The translations under genes and the position numbers were made by a program. Shown here piece by piece: positions 1 through 10,799 of a DNA stretch of 64,000 nucleotides; position 1 is the first letter of the stretch; every line of letters starts with the position of its first letter. The stretch comes from Diadophis punctatus similis (taxonomy: Eukaryota > Chordata > Lepidosauria > Squamata > Dipsadidae). Location of the stretch: the NCBI GenBank assembly GCA_023053685.1, contig JALIGW010000001.1:51228859-51292858 (forward strand). Reading direction: 5' to 3'. The notes beneath the pieces were generated by a model. It was not told where the DNA came from. It saw only the letters and a list, made by a program, of their open reading frames with translations, and searched no databases.

Positions 1-112
1 AAAATGAGTGAGAGCTATCTTGGACAAAAGGTAGTCTTCCTTTCTTGCAATAATGCTGTATTATTCTAGCTGTGGTCTTGTTACTTTTGTTGCATTGTTC
101 CTAATATCTATG

Positions 113-214
113 GAGCTTCTCAGTCATCCAGGTCATGGTTGTCCCAAAGGTGCTTTTTCAAGAGGCAACTGGCCTTTCTGGTTTTTCTTTGAAGACGTTT
201 TGCTTCTCATCAGA
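113..214 (+). mobile_element. Fold-back (palindromic) element, single-arm fragment
   Basis: One arm of a palindromic repeat, recognised by cagtcatccaggtcatggtt, then cccaaaggtgctttttcaag and gaagacgttttgcttctcat. Fuller copies with both arms lie at 3303-3534 and 43148-43366. Here the second arm is missing and LINE sequence follows directly. Confidence 0.75.
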
Positions 215-720
215 ATTGCAGAAAAAACAATTACTGCCAACCTGCCTTCCATTGAGGACCTGTATATTGCACGAGTCAAAAAGAGGGCCGTGAAAATATT
301 TACTGACCCCTCACATCCTGGACATAAATTGTTTCAACTCCTACCCTCAAAACGACGCTATAGAGCGCTGCACGCCAAGACAACTAGACACAAGAACAGT
401 TTTTCCACGAACACCATCACTCTGCTAAACAAATAATACCCTCAACACTGTCAAACTATTCACTAAGGCTGCATTACTATTACTATTAGTCTTCTCATCG
501 TTCCTATCACCCATCTCCTCCCACTTATGACTATGACTGTAACTTGTTGCTTGTATCCTTATGATTTATATTAATATTGATTGTTTCCTGGTTGCTTATT
601 TGTACCCTATGACAATCATTAAGTGTTGTACCTCATGTATCTTTTCTTTTATGTACACTGACATAAATGCACCAAAGACAAATTCCTTGTGTGTCCAATC
701 ACACTTGGCCAATAAAGAAT
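215..720 (+). mobile_element. LINE 3'-terminal fragment (CR1/L2-type), with end of ORF2
   Basis: The frame around 230-436 encodes a LINE ORF2 C-terminus of the FQLLPSKRRYRAL...RHKNSF...ITLLNK type, ending in TAA at 434-436. About 280 bp of AT-rich 3' UTR follow, ending in ccaataaagaattctaatct. The copy is truncated at its 5' end. The clade (L2 or a relative) is inferred from the peptide pattern. Confidence 0.7.
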
Positions 721-2600
721 TCTAATCTCTAAATGAATTTTCCAAATATTTGTTGAAGATCTACAAACCATAAATGTTTACATCAGTTAAGGATTATTGA
801 ACCAATAGATCTGATTACCACTTTTCTGTATAAATGGCATTTAACTGTTAAAATTGTTCCTGAAGTTCATATTTTTTAAAATGTTCCTTTGCAAATTAGT
901 CGAGGAGACATGGTCTATTTATTTCTCCTTCCATGGATTTCATTTTCCAGAAGTCATTCACATCATAGATAGTGCCAAAGATGCTGTGAAAAAAATCAGA
1001 GCACACGATAAAATGATTTGGACAGTGCTGGGAGTGAGAGAGTACAATGTTCTTCCTGTTAAATTGATTCCTATTCATTTCTTTCCCCCCATTATTAGTA
1101 CAATTAGGAAAACCAATAGATTATTCCCACAGGACTCTCCTGAAGATAGTTAAATTATAGAGTGACTTGTTGGTGATATATTAGCTATAGAACAAATCAT
1201 TGTTGCCAGGATAGCATTTATAGGGATCATCAGTTAAAAGAGATTTTCCATTTCCAACACTATTATGGCACTTTGCCATATCTAAGAATATGGACAGGCT
1301 GTTGGAAGTTATATAGGGCAATATAGCTTGTAATATCTAGATGGAAAGTTACTGTACTTAAGATGCCTTATTTAATGCCTGGGGGAGAAGATTCTTCAAG
1401 TTCAAAACAGACAATTGCTAATTTTTTTCTTAAGATGCTTTGGAGTAGGCAATTATGGGCCAACATCTAAACTTCATTGGTTTGTAAGAGGAACAAGAGA
1501 GTGATGGCTTCTCAGATTCTGAAAATCCATGAAGATTGAATATTGACATTGTTGGAATCAGAATGGGCCACTTTACATCAGAGGAAGATCAGGTTTATTT
1601 CATATAAGAAAATGATAGAAAAAATTAGTTTGTCCTCACAACAAAGCAGGGGTTGATTAAATACTAGAAGAACTGTTTAGAATCTTACAAGATGCAGTTA
1701 AAATACTACTTGTTTGTGGTATACTAAAAACTAAGGAACTAAGTGTCACGTAGTGAATATTGTCAATTGTATGTCTATGCAGGGTGATGCACCCCTATCT
1801 AATATTATGGTATATTCCAATACAAGCAGAACATGTGATATGATGTTCTACGCATGTCTACATTCCTAATCCACCATTAATTTCTTCTGCCTTGGCTCTT
1901 GACCTGAACGGTCGTGTTTCTTAGCAAAGATGTAATTATTCAGGATTTATTGTTTTTGTACTTAAATAAATATTTTCTATTAGACATTTAATCTTGGTTT
2001 TATTTCTAACTGTCTGAATTCCAAGTAAAGATCCAACATCACCTCTATGAGATTTTATTATCATCCTAACACTAAGTTTTTAGGCTAAGGCTAAGGAACT
2101 AGAAAAAATTATTTTAAAAAATGCAGTGCTAAAGGTTATTTAATCTACCAACAGTTTAACTTCCTAAGAAAAGACCACATAAGACTTCCAGATTTCAACA
2201 ATGCATGGTACAACAAATATGGAACTGAGAAAAGTCAGAGATACACAAGATCCAGTGCAGAATGGAAAAGACAAGGAAGTTCCAAAAAGGCTCATATTTT
2301 TGCTTTTTGTTTTATTTTGTAGAACAGAAACAACTAAATAGTTCAAAGTTGAGAATGGGAAGCAGCAAAGTTTTATACTGTCTATTTATTGTTATAATTT
2401 ATTTAACTTATATTCAGAATATACTGTATCATTAGAAACGTGGACCAGAAGAAATAGAAATTGGCATTAAAATTGTTGGACAAAATATCAGCAGCCTTAG
2501 ATAAGTTGACGATAGATCGAAGTGAGGAAGACAGAGGAGAAACTGAAGTGGTAAATTCACATGATAGTATCTGTAGCCATGAAATAGGCATCTGCAGATT
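721..2600. other. Intergenic stretch, no gene seen
   Basis: AT-rich sequence with only short chance open frames. I recognise no gene or repeat family here. Confidence 0.6.
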
Positions 2601-2618
2601 GGGAGAAAGCCTATAAAA

Positions 2619-2754
2619 CAGTGTTTCCCAACCTTGGCAACTTGAAGATGTCTGGACTTCAACTCCCAGAATTCCCCAGCCAGTGAACACTGGCTGGGGA
2701 ATTCTGGGAGTTGAAGTCCAGACATCTTCAAGTTGCCAAGGTTGGGAAACACTG
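2619..2754. mobile_element. Palindromic hAT-type MITE, TIR family A
   Basis: A near-perfect hairpin of 136 bp. It starts cagtgtttcccaaccttggc and ends with the reverse complement. It is flanked by a perfect 8-bp direct repeat ctataaaa (2611-2618 and 2755-2762), the target-site length of hAT transposases. There is no coding capacity. A second copy is at 44274-44383. Confidence 0.93.
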
Positions 2755-3091
2755 CTATAAAAGATCTAGACAAACTATTAAAATGCAGGGACAGCATATT
2801 GTCAAGAAAAGTACATATTGCCAAGACCATGTTTTTCCAGTTGTAACATATAACTGAAAACTGGGTTATCAGAAAAGCTGAATGAAAGAGTAATGCCTTT
2901 GAATTGCAATGCTGGAGCAAACTGTTGAAAGCATCATGGATCTCAAACACAAGAAATCACTACTGAGGAAAGAAAATCAAATCAAATCACTGGAAACACA
3001 CTTAAAAGTGTTTATTTAAATCTTAAAACACATATAAACAAATTTAAACTTTAAAATTCTCAATATATAACGTAAAAGCAAGAGTCTTGGG

Positions 3092-3226
3092 CAGGGGTGT
3101 CAAACTTGCGGCCCGCAGGCCATATGAGTCACATGCTGGCCATGCCCACCCCCAGTTTAGCAAAGGGGGAAAAAGTCATGATATGTCATGTGGTGACGAT
3201 GTGACGATGCGAGTTTGACACCCCTG
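3092..3226. mobile_element. Short non-autonomous hAT element
   Basis: Terminal inverted repeats caggggtgtcaaacttgcgg and gcgagtttgacacccctg, 135 bp long, with an 8-bp duplication gtcttggg/gacttggg (7 of 8) at 3084-3091 and 3227-3234. Confidence 0.9.
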
Positions 3227-3302
3227 GACTTGGGAATAGACCTAGTGTTTTGGAAAATCAGACAAACAGAAAAGAGACCAACATAAATCAAAGTGGCTAA
3301 AT

Positions 3303-3534
3303 GTCTGTGGAGATTCTCAGTCATTCAGGTCCTAGTTTCCCCAAAGGTGCTTTGGGAAAACTATGTCTCTCTTGTCCCTCTTAAAGACAACTGAACTTTG
3401 TTTGTTTTTCCTTGAAGACATTTTGCTTCTCATCTAAGAAGCTGCTTCAGAAGTTTCTTGGATGAGAAGCAGAACATCTTCAAGGAAAAACAAAGTTCAG
3501 TTGCCTCTTAAAAAGCACTTTGGGACAAGGTGGC
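3303..3534. mobile_element. Fold-back element, full two-arm copy
   Basis: Left arm from ctgtggagattctcagtcat through ttgcttctcatctaagaagc; the right arm is its inverted copy (tcttggatgagaagcagaac ... tcagttgcctcttaaaaagc). The same family is at 113-214 and 43148-43366. Confidence 0.85.
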
Positions 3535-3705
3535 TAAATGCAGACATTGATGACAATGATGACACAAGCGTGAATAAAGAACTCAAGGAAGGAGATAGAA
3601 TCTCAGGTAGACTTCCCCTAGCGACTTTTGGAGATAGTTGATCCTCAGAATGAGAATTATATTATGTCCTCCTGTGTTGAGAATGTGATTGTGAGGGGGA
3701 TAACG

Positions 3706-4067
3706 CAGGGGTGAAATTCAGCAGGTTCGGACAGGTTCTATAGAACTAGTGGTGGTGATTATGCGCAGTTTGGAGAACTGGTAAATTGCACCACTGACTG
3801 GCCCGCCCCGCCCCACCCCACCCCTCCTCGGGCTCATACACACAGAGCAAACATGAGAAGGAGGCAAAAAGCAGCCAGGTTGAACGCTAGAAGACTTGGC
3901 CAAACTTTTCTGTCGGTTCTGTGGGCGTGGCTTGGTGGGGTGGTGCCGCCCCACCTTGCCATGAGTGACATCAAGTTGGCCACGCCCACTCAGTCACATG
4001 ACCCCCCACCAAGCCACGCCCACCAAGCCATGCCCACAGAACCAGTAGGGGAAAAATTTGACCCCTG
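3706..4067. mobile_element. Non-autonomous hAT element
   Basis: Starts caggggtgaaattcagcagg and ends aaatttgacccctg, 362 bp. The flanks ggataacg and gggataag look like a target duplication with a one-base slip. The interior is GC-rich with repeated ccacgcccac motifs; open frames here are chance. Confidence 0.82.
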
Positions 4068-5027
4068 GGGATAAGTGCTTGTTTTCTGAGTTGGGCAGAA
4101 AGCTTCCAGAGTAAAGAGGGGGAGTACCTGGAAGTCTCGAACCTCCAAAACAGGACAAGGAAAACTAAGTTTGTGGCCAAAGGGCTTGACAGGATGAGAG
4201 AGAAACCAGAGGAGAAAAGTAATGAAACAATCCACAGAGGCACATACCAAATTACATCATTTGCTGGCAGATCCATGTGGCTTCATTTATATCTCATTTT
4301 TCTCTAACACAATATACCAAAAGATGGCCATATTGTTGTTTGATGGTATAGTTCCCCAGGAAGTAACAACCAAATATTGTATTTTTCTGCATCTCATGCT
4401 GCCTCATTTTTATGGCCCAATTAATTATTTACTTGACTCTCATTTACAGGAGTGAAAGACTCCCGAAGCTTTCAGACCACATTCGTATTTGCTCAATCCC
4501 ATCACCATCCTATTCCTGCAGCTGTGATTTCTGTTAATAAAGAATATTTAAAAACTGTCCAGGAATCTTAAATTTGCAAAATTGCTGTTTATTTCAAAGA
4601 TACTCTGGAGAAATAATAATGCAGTTCCTTTCCCGATTTAATTTAAACAGGAACAGGCAAAACAAATCTCGGTGGAGGGCATTTGACAATAATAAAATAT
4701 TTCTCCCAGCGGGTGAGCTGGTAGCAATTCTATTGCTGCCATCAAAGCCCACGTTGAAGCAGGTCATTACCATCATAACAAGCCTTTGGACCAACTGGCA
4801 TGGATATGCAACATTGAGCCCCTGATGGGCACATTATTTCAGACCTTTAACTTCACCAGGAACAAGACAAATCATCTAGGGAAAAGGAGGATTATATTTT
4901 AAAGTTCTTTTCCTTCTTTCTCCCCGCCTTCCCACCCCAGTGTAGCATAATAAGAAGATGCCCCGTGTAATCAATCGGCTGCTACTTGCGAGATCGCTCC
5001 CTCTCTCTCTCTGTTTCTACGCAGGCA

Positions 5028-5030
<3 letters not shown>
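4068..5030. other. Intergenic stretch, no gene seen
   Basis: No recognised repeat or gene. Confidence 0.55.

Positions 5031-5032
<2 letters not shown>

Positions 5033-5088
<56 letters not shown>
5033..5088. repeat. (AC)n microsatellite
   Basis: Pure AC dinucleotide run, about 28 units. The Cys/Val-repeat open frame across it is an artefact. Confidence 0.97.
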
Positions 5089-5090
<2 letters not shown>

Positions 5091-5525
5091 AAACCCAACG
5101 TATTCGCACATTATGGAAAGCACAGTTTTGAAGCTTAATAACGATAGTACTGCTCGTGGATCAGTTTGAAGCTTGTAGGAAAGCAAACACAAGTAAGAAT
5201 GAAATCAGAAAGCAGGCAAATGATGTGATTATTTTTTCATTTAGATTTCTGAGGAAATTTAAACAGTGAAATGTACCGATGCTATATGAATTCAATTTTT
5301 TATTAAATGTGAGACAGTTATTTGATTTCTGCTGTATGCTTGCAGTGGGATCTCAGTCTGATAGGTTCTTTAAGTCTCAGAGCTTATTTTCCATATTATA
5401 TTAACACATTACTTCATCCAAAGTATCTTTAATAAATTGCTTTTTAAGAGATAGATTTGAATTTTTATTATAGCCCAAATGAAATTCTCTACTAAAAACA
5501 TTTGGCTAGTTTTTGTGGATTAAAG

Positions 5526-5528
<3 letters not shown>

Positions 5529-5593
<65 letters not shown>

Positions 5594-5622
5594 CCCCCCC
5601 CCCCGTGGGTGGGTGGGTGGGT
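5529..5622. repeat. (CT)n, poly-C and (GGGT)n compound microsatellite
   Basis: About 30 CT units to 5590, then a C run near 5594-5604, then GGGT repeats to about 5622. Confidence 0.96.
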
Positions 5623-6950
5623 GTAAACAAACAAATTCTCCAACCAACATTTCCAATTTTCTTCTAGAATATTTTCCTCCATCTTGGACAAAGCAACAGT
5701 AGAACCCTTTATTTCTGAGCCATTCTGAGAAGAAAATGTTGGTTACTAACCAATGAGAACAGCTTTACTGCTAGCACTTGTAAATGGCCCCATCACTTTT
5801 ATCAATTTTGAAGGGAAGGGAGACTTTAATTTTACTTAACAACTAATTCAGCTATTTCTATACAATAAAAGAGATGGTTAAAAAGGTAAATGTTTACATC
5901 CTGGATTTCTATGGCAAAATATGTAAAGAAGTGCAATGAAATAAAAACCACCAGTCTTTAATAAGTTTATAAAAGTTTAATAAGTTATTATAAACTTTAA
6001 TAAGTTTAAATAAAATTTAATGTCTAAGAGTTGTAGGTTGCAATCTTTTTACTGGTTTTTCTTGGAGAGTCCTTAATTAAATTTAGTGGAATGTGTATAA
6101 ACATATATAGATTGGGATGTAGGTCTTGATTCTGAAACTGAATTTCTTTGAAGTAGCATGTGCATGAAATATATCAAGGATCTCTACAATGATGATGACG
6201 ATGATGCATTGGCTGCACAACCCCAGTGACTTTTGTGGAGTTTTATCCAAACACAGATTGTCTCTGGCTATGTCAGCATTATCCAAGTAATACTGTTAGC
6301 AAGAGGATTTTCTATAATCAACACTCTTCATGGGTGTGAACCAAGAGGTTACCTTGCTAATTCTTGTGATTTATTTGGGCTGAGCAAAGCTTGCATTGTC
6401 ATAGCTCCAACGTGGCTTGTATATATCAGACATGCTAAATTAGTGTATTTTACTCCCAAGAAAATCTACCTCTGGGAAGCAGTTGCAGAACTCAAAGGAT
6501 ACTATATAGTATAGAATTTCTCATTACATAAAGACCAAGAGTGACTGCACTTGGCCTACTCTAATGGTTGAGACCAACCTAAAGAACCTGAAATAATTTT
6601 TTGCAACTTGGTATGGTAAACACCATTAGATTTTGAGTTCAGATGGGGAAACCAAGCTTCACATCTATTTTCAGTATGGTATGGAAACTTATTAAGTTAT
6701 CTTGGGCCATGCATTCTTTCTCAGCCCAATATATCTGACAAAGTCATTTTTCTGGAGAATATGATGTGGATTGTCTTCCTCTTAAAGGAAAGCTGAGATA
6801 AACATGTAATAAACAGTAAATATACTGTTTGGAACTGGACTTTTAAAAAGAAAATGTGAGAATTCTTAAATTCTTCTTTGTCTTAATCTTAACATGAATG
6901 CTCAAACTGTTGGTAACTTCATTTGACATTCTGAGGAACAGGAAATCCTG
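5623..6950. other. Intergenic stretch, no gene seen
   Basis: AT-rich unique sequence. The open frame at 6233-6514 shows no recognisable motif and I do not regard it as a gene. Confidence 0.55.
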
Positions 6951-6954
6951 TATT

Positions 6955-7026
6955 CATAATCATGTTTATACTTATATCTGTTATCCTATACGTGTCTGAC
7001 AAATAAATAAAATAAAATAAATAAAT
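6955..7026 (+). mobile_element. LINE 3'-tail remnant
   Basis: Ends acgtgtctgacaaataaata followed by AAATA-type units, like the tails at 8940-8985 and 55100-55130. Confidence 0.55.
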
Positions 7027-7384
7027 GCTAAGATTAAGTTCTAAAAGTATAACAATGTCACTTGATTGAAAGATTTCTGAATTAAGTAGATTAAACTTAT
7101 TTTAGCTTCACTAATCAAGTTGGTGGGAAGAAAAGAATAAATCTGTCATTTTCAAAAAGTGAACAAAAAAGGGAAGTATTGAACAATTCTTTGTTTGAAA
7201 TTGCAGTGTATCTTTGAAATAGCACTTGCTCTTGCAAGTACTGCTTGTCATCAACATAATTTTATATTTAGAGATAATTTATTTCAGCCTATCAATACTT
7301 TATCTAAGGTTCTAAAGGAACATATTTCAGTATGGGGTTTTTTTCCCCCAGAAAAAAAAATTCAGGAAAAAAATGAGATATCTA

Positions 7385-8241
7385 TTCTCACAATTGCAGT
7401 CTTAGACTATATCAATAGTATATCAAGATCATGTGAACTATTAGTACAGTTATATACTGTTTTAGTAAGATCATACTTGGAATACTGCATCCAGTTTTGG
7501 TCACTGCGATATAAAAAGGGTATTGAGACTCTAGAAAGAGTGCAAAGAAGAGCAACAAGGATGATTAGAGGTCTGGAGGCTAAAAATAATGATGAAAGGT
7601 TGCATCTAGACTAGACTGGGTATGTCTAGTCTAATGAAGAGAAGGAAAAGAGCTGGTATGATAGCAGTGTTCCAAGATTTGAGAGGCTGTCACAAAAAAG
7701 AGGGGACAATGCCAGGGGTGAAATCCTCCAGGTTCGCTCTTACCTGTTGGTTGCCGCACAGCCGAAGAAGCTGGTGGCGTTCGCGGCGCGTGGCTTCCCC
7801 TGCCCGCCTGGATGCCGGCATTTGCGTTCTTTTGTCCTCTGCGCAAGCAGAACGCTTTGCGCATGCGCAGAGGGCAAAAGAACCCAAATGCCAGCATCCA
7901 GGTGGGCGGGGGGAGCGGGTGGGGGAAGCCCCGCGCCGCGAACGCCACCAGCTTCTTCGGCTGTGCAGCGACCAACAGGTAAGAGTGAACCGGGAGGATT
8001 TCACCCCTGGGACAATCTATTCTGCAAAGCACTTGAAGACAAGACAAAAAATAACAGATAGAAACTTATCAAAGAGACATCCAACCTAGAACTAAGAAGA
8101 AATTTCCTGACAGTGAGAACAATTAATCTGTGGAATGATTTGACTTCAGAAGTTATGGTTACACCAATCTCTGGAGGTTTCTAAGAAGAGATCATACAGC
8201 CATTTGTCCGGAATGGTATAGGATGGGGTGGTTAATCCCAT
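7385..8241 (+). mobile_element. CR1-L3-type LINE fragment, split by a hAT element
   Basis: The first part (7385-7711) encodes a decayed reverse-transcriptase C-terminus, LVRSYLEYCIQFWSLRYKKG followed by ERVQRRATRMIRGLE, a pattern typical of CR1. The second part (about 8010-8241) continues the same LINE with atttcctgacagtgagaaca and ccatttgtccggaatggtat. The two halves are separated by the hAT element at 7713-8009. Stops and frameshifts make it a pseudogene. Confidence 0.85.
7713..8009. mobile_element. Non-autonomous hAT element nested in a CR1 LINE
   Basis: TIRs caggggtgaaatcctccagg and cctggaggatttcacccctg-like (right end ccgggaggatttcacccctg), 297 bp. The flanks ggacaatg (7704-7711) and ggacaatc (8010-8017) match 7 of 8. 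The interior is strongly palindromic and GC-rich with tgcgcatgcgcagagg. Open frames on both strands are artefacts of the palindrome. Confidence 0.9.
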
Positions 8242-8244
8242 TAG

Positions 8245-8815
8245 GTGAGACAGATCCTCAGATACCCTCAGACATTATTGCAATGGTCTCTACATGGGGC
8301 TGCCCTTGATGACCACCCAGAAGCTATAGTTGGTTCCAAATACTTCTCAAATGCTTCTCAGTATGCACATGTATCACTACTGCTATGCAAGCTGCATTGG
8401 TTGTCAGTGGCTTCCAGGTGCAATTCAAGGTCCTGATTTATTTATTTATTTATTTAGTGTTCTTATATGACGTTCTTATATGATTATTACCTAGAAAGCC
8501 TTGTATGGCAGGGACTGGATATCCGAGAGACTGCTTACCTCCATCATTTCTGCACATCAGATGCATTCCAGCAGAGAGTGTTTGCTTTAGTGCCCCTCCA
8601 TTAAATATTACCCTTTTGTGGAGCCAAGGAAGCATGACTTCTCTGTTGTGATTGCCACCATCTGGAACAGAATCCCCACAGAGGTAAGGATGGCGCCCTC
8701 TCTCCTGGAGTTCCAAAAAGCCTTGAAAAGCTGGCTCTTTCTTCTCAAGAACCATCCATGGGATTCCAGTCAGTCTGTTACTTTGGAGCAACATCAAGCT
8801 GTGCTCAGATAAGAG
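8245..8815 (+). mobile_element. L2/CR1-type LINE ORF2 C-terminal fragment, decayed
   Basis: Conceptual pieces match a LINE ORF2 end: CKLHWLSVAS around 8390, then ALYGRDWISERL, then TIWNRIPTEVRMAPSLLEFQ before KALKSWLF near 8720. A TTTA-repeat segment at about 8430-8490 interrupts it. Compare the cleaner copy at 10215-10790. Confidence 0.75.
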
Positions 8816-8985
8816 GTCAGTAAGGGGCATGCATAAGCGCACCAGCGTGCCTACCATCCCTGTCCTAATGTTCCCTCTTATCAGTACCCATCTTATGTAT
8901 ATAAACAATGTTATATCTATGTATATTACCAGTACGTACTTGACAAAAATAAAAAAATAAATAAATAAAATAAATAAATAATGCA
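8816..8985 (+). mobile_element. LINE 3' tail of a different family
   Basis: taaggggcatgcataagcgc and the following sequence match the 3' ends of the LINEs at 51290-51600 and 54335-55130, closing in AAATA repeats. It is joined directly to the L2-type fragment. Confidence 0.75.
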
Positions 8986-8989
8986 GCTT

Positions 8990-10200
8990 CTAGTTATTGT
9001 TTCTAAGTTGTTACGCATGGAGGGGGGGCAGAGAGAGTCTTATGTCTGTCAGTATAACTCTGCACAGAGCAGAATATTAGTCTTTTCTCCTTTATTGAGA
9101 TCTGGGGTATTAAAGAAAGCAGCCTTTAGTAATCTGCTCTAGTATAAATGGCAACACACTGCAAATCTGCACCACTGCAGTGTCTCAGTGAAAGAAGGGA
9201 TGTCATAAGACTAAGTCTGCTTTTCACTAGGGTAAAGAATATCTCTCATGATTTAATAAGCTTATATACTTTTTTTAAAAAAAAATGGTTTTAATATTAA
9301 AACCACAGTCACATAAAATTACAGAGGAAAATTAAACGACATTGTAGAAAGCTACCCTAGTTTAGCAGCACAAATGTATATAATCCAATGTTCATTTTAT
9401 CTTGGAAGTTTTCTTGAATCCTATAAATTGCTTTGTAGCCGATATGGAAAAAAAGAAGGTTGGATGGTAATATTTGTAAGTGTTTCAGATCCTGCTTCAA
9501 AACAGTCTGTTTTGGAATGTTGTTTTTACTCTTAAAGTTTCTGGCTGTTTTATTCAGAGCTCAAAAATCAAGGATGCATACTGTCTACACCTACATTGAT
9601 TATTTCTTATTATAATATATATCAAAGGCAACTTATTTCTGTGTTATATTCTACTGAGAGAAACTTAGAACTCATTGAATGTTCATAATGGTGCACTCAC
9701 ATAAGCAGTAGGTGACAGTATATTTTTAAAAACATCACAAACTTAAATACTAGACAAGGGAAGGAAAAGGACATAGCCTGGAGTCATAATGACCAAATAA
9801 ACGGCAATACTCTGGATATTTCAGCCCTCATTTTGAAAACTTGGGTGTTATAGGAAGAAAAAATGGGTCTCTCTTTTACTGTTTTATTTGTATATTTCAC
9901 TATTCACTATATTTTCCTATAGGAACAGTTTTCTTCACTAGTAAAAGTGCAGAAACTATTCCTAAATTGCCAAATATGTTCAGCTTAAAAACTAGTATAA
10001 ATAAGGTAGATATCCCCTCCAAGGCTGTATTATGGGAATTGAAAGGTGAATCCTACTTAACTACTCCCTAAACTCAAAGCTACTGTATATGCTGGTGAAA
10101 AATGGAAAATTAAGAGTATAATAGAAAGTCTGTAACACTTCGATTTAAAGCAAAACAAAAAACAAAAAAACAGCAAGGGAATACTTACACTTGTACACTT
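8990..10200. other. Intergenic stretch, no gene seen
   Basis: No gene or repeat recognised. Confidence 0.55.
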
Positions 10201-10214
10201 GATACTAGATTGAG

Positions 10215-10680
10215 TTGCCCATTAGTCTCAGGATCCAATTTAAGGTGTTGGTTTTAACCTTTAAAGCCCTACATGGCTCAGGGCCAGGTTACCTTCGGGA
10301 CTGCATCCTGCCGCATACCTCCCTACGACCGGTTAGGGCCCACAGAGTTGGTCTCCTCCAGGTCCCATCGACCAAGCAATGCCGGTTGGTGGGGCCGAGG
10401 GGGAGAGCCTTCTCTGTGGGAGCTCCCTCCCTTTGGAACCAGCTTCCTCCAGAGATCAGGACCATCCCCACCCTGCTGGCCTTCCGTAAAGTAATAAAAA
10501 CTTGGCTCTTCCGGCAGGCGGGGTGAAAGTGAGACCAACTAGACCAGATATGGGTCTCCCCCTTTGGTTATGAATGTTAGATGTTCTTTTTAATTTTTGT
10601 AGCTTTTAAATTGTTGTGTCTTTTTATATTGGAAAATGGATTGACATGTTGTGAGCCGCCCAGAGTCCCCTGGGAGTTGG
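10215..10680 (+). mobile_element. L2/CR1-type LINE 3' end with ORF2 C-terminus
   Basis: The frame at 10218-10526 encodes QFKVLVLTFKALHGSGPGYL, a middle segment, then RAFSVGAPSLWNQLPPEIRT and a terminal KTWLFRQAG, the ORF2 end of L2-like LINEs. The 3' UTR follows, with gagccgcccagagtcccctg, leading into a TAAA array. It is 5' truncated but has no stop in this piece, so it is a fairly young copy. Confidence 0.88.
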
Positions 10681-10697
10681 GTGGCATATAAATCCAT

Positions 10698-10785
<88 letters not shown>

Positions 10786-10790
10786 ATAGA
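10681..10790. repeat. (TAAA)n microsatellite at the LINE tail
   Basis: About 25 units of AAAT/TAAA directly at the LINE 3' end. Confidence 0.97.
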
Positions 10791-10799
10791 TTTTGAACC

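Noticed and set aside
854..1153. 99-codon open frame.
   Set aside because: No recognisable motif, no repeat similarity, AT-rich context and an opposing frame of similar quality; expected by chance.
2432..2950. 172-codon open frame on the minus strand.
   Set aside because: It runs through the palindromic MITE at 2619-2754 and has no domain; a chance frame.
7622..8089. Overlapping open frames of 104-155 codons on both strands.
   Set aside because: They come from the GC-rich palindromic hAT element at 7713-8009; frames on both strands mirror each other and no protein family is recognisable.
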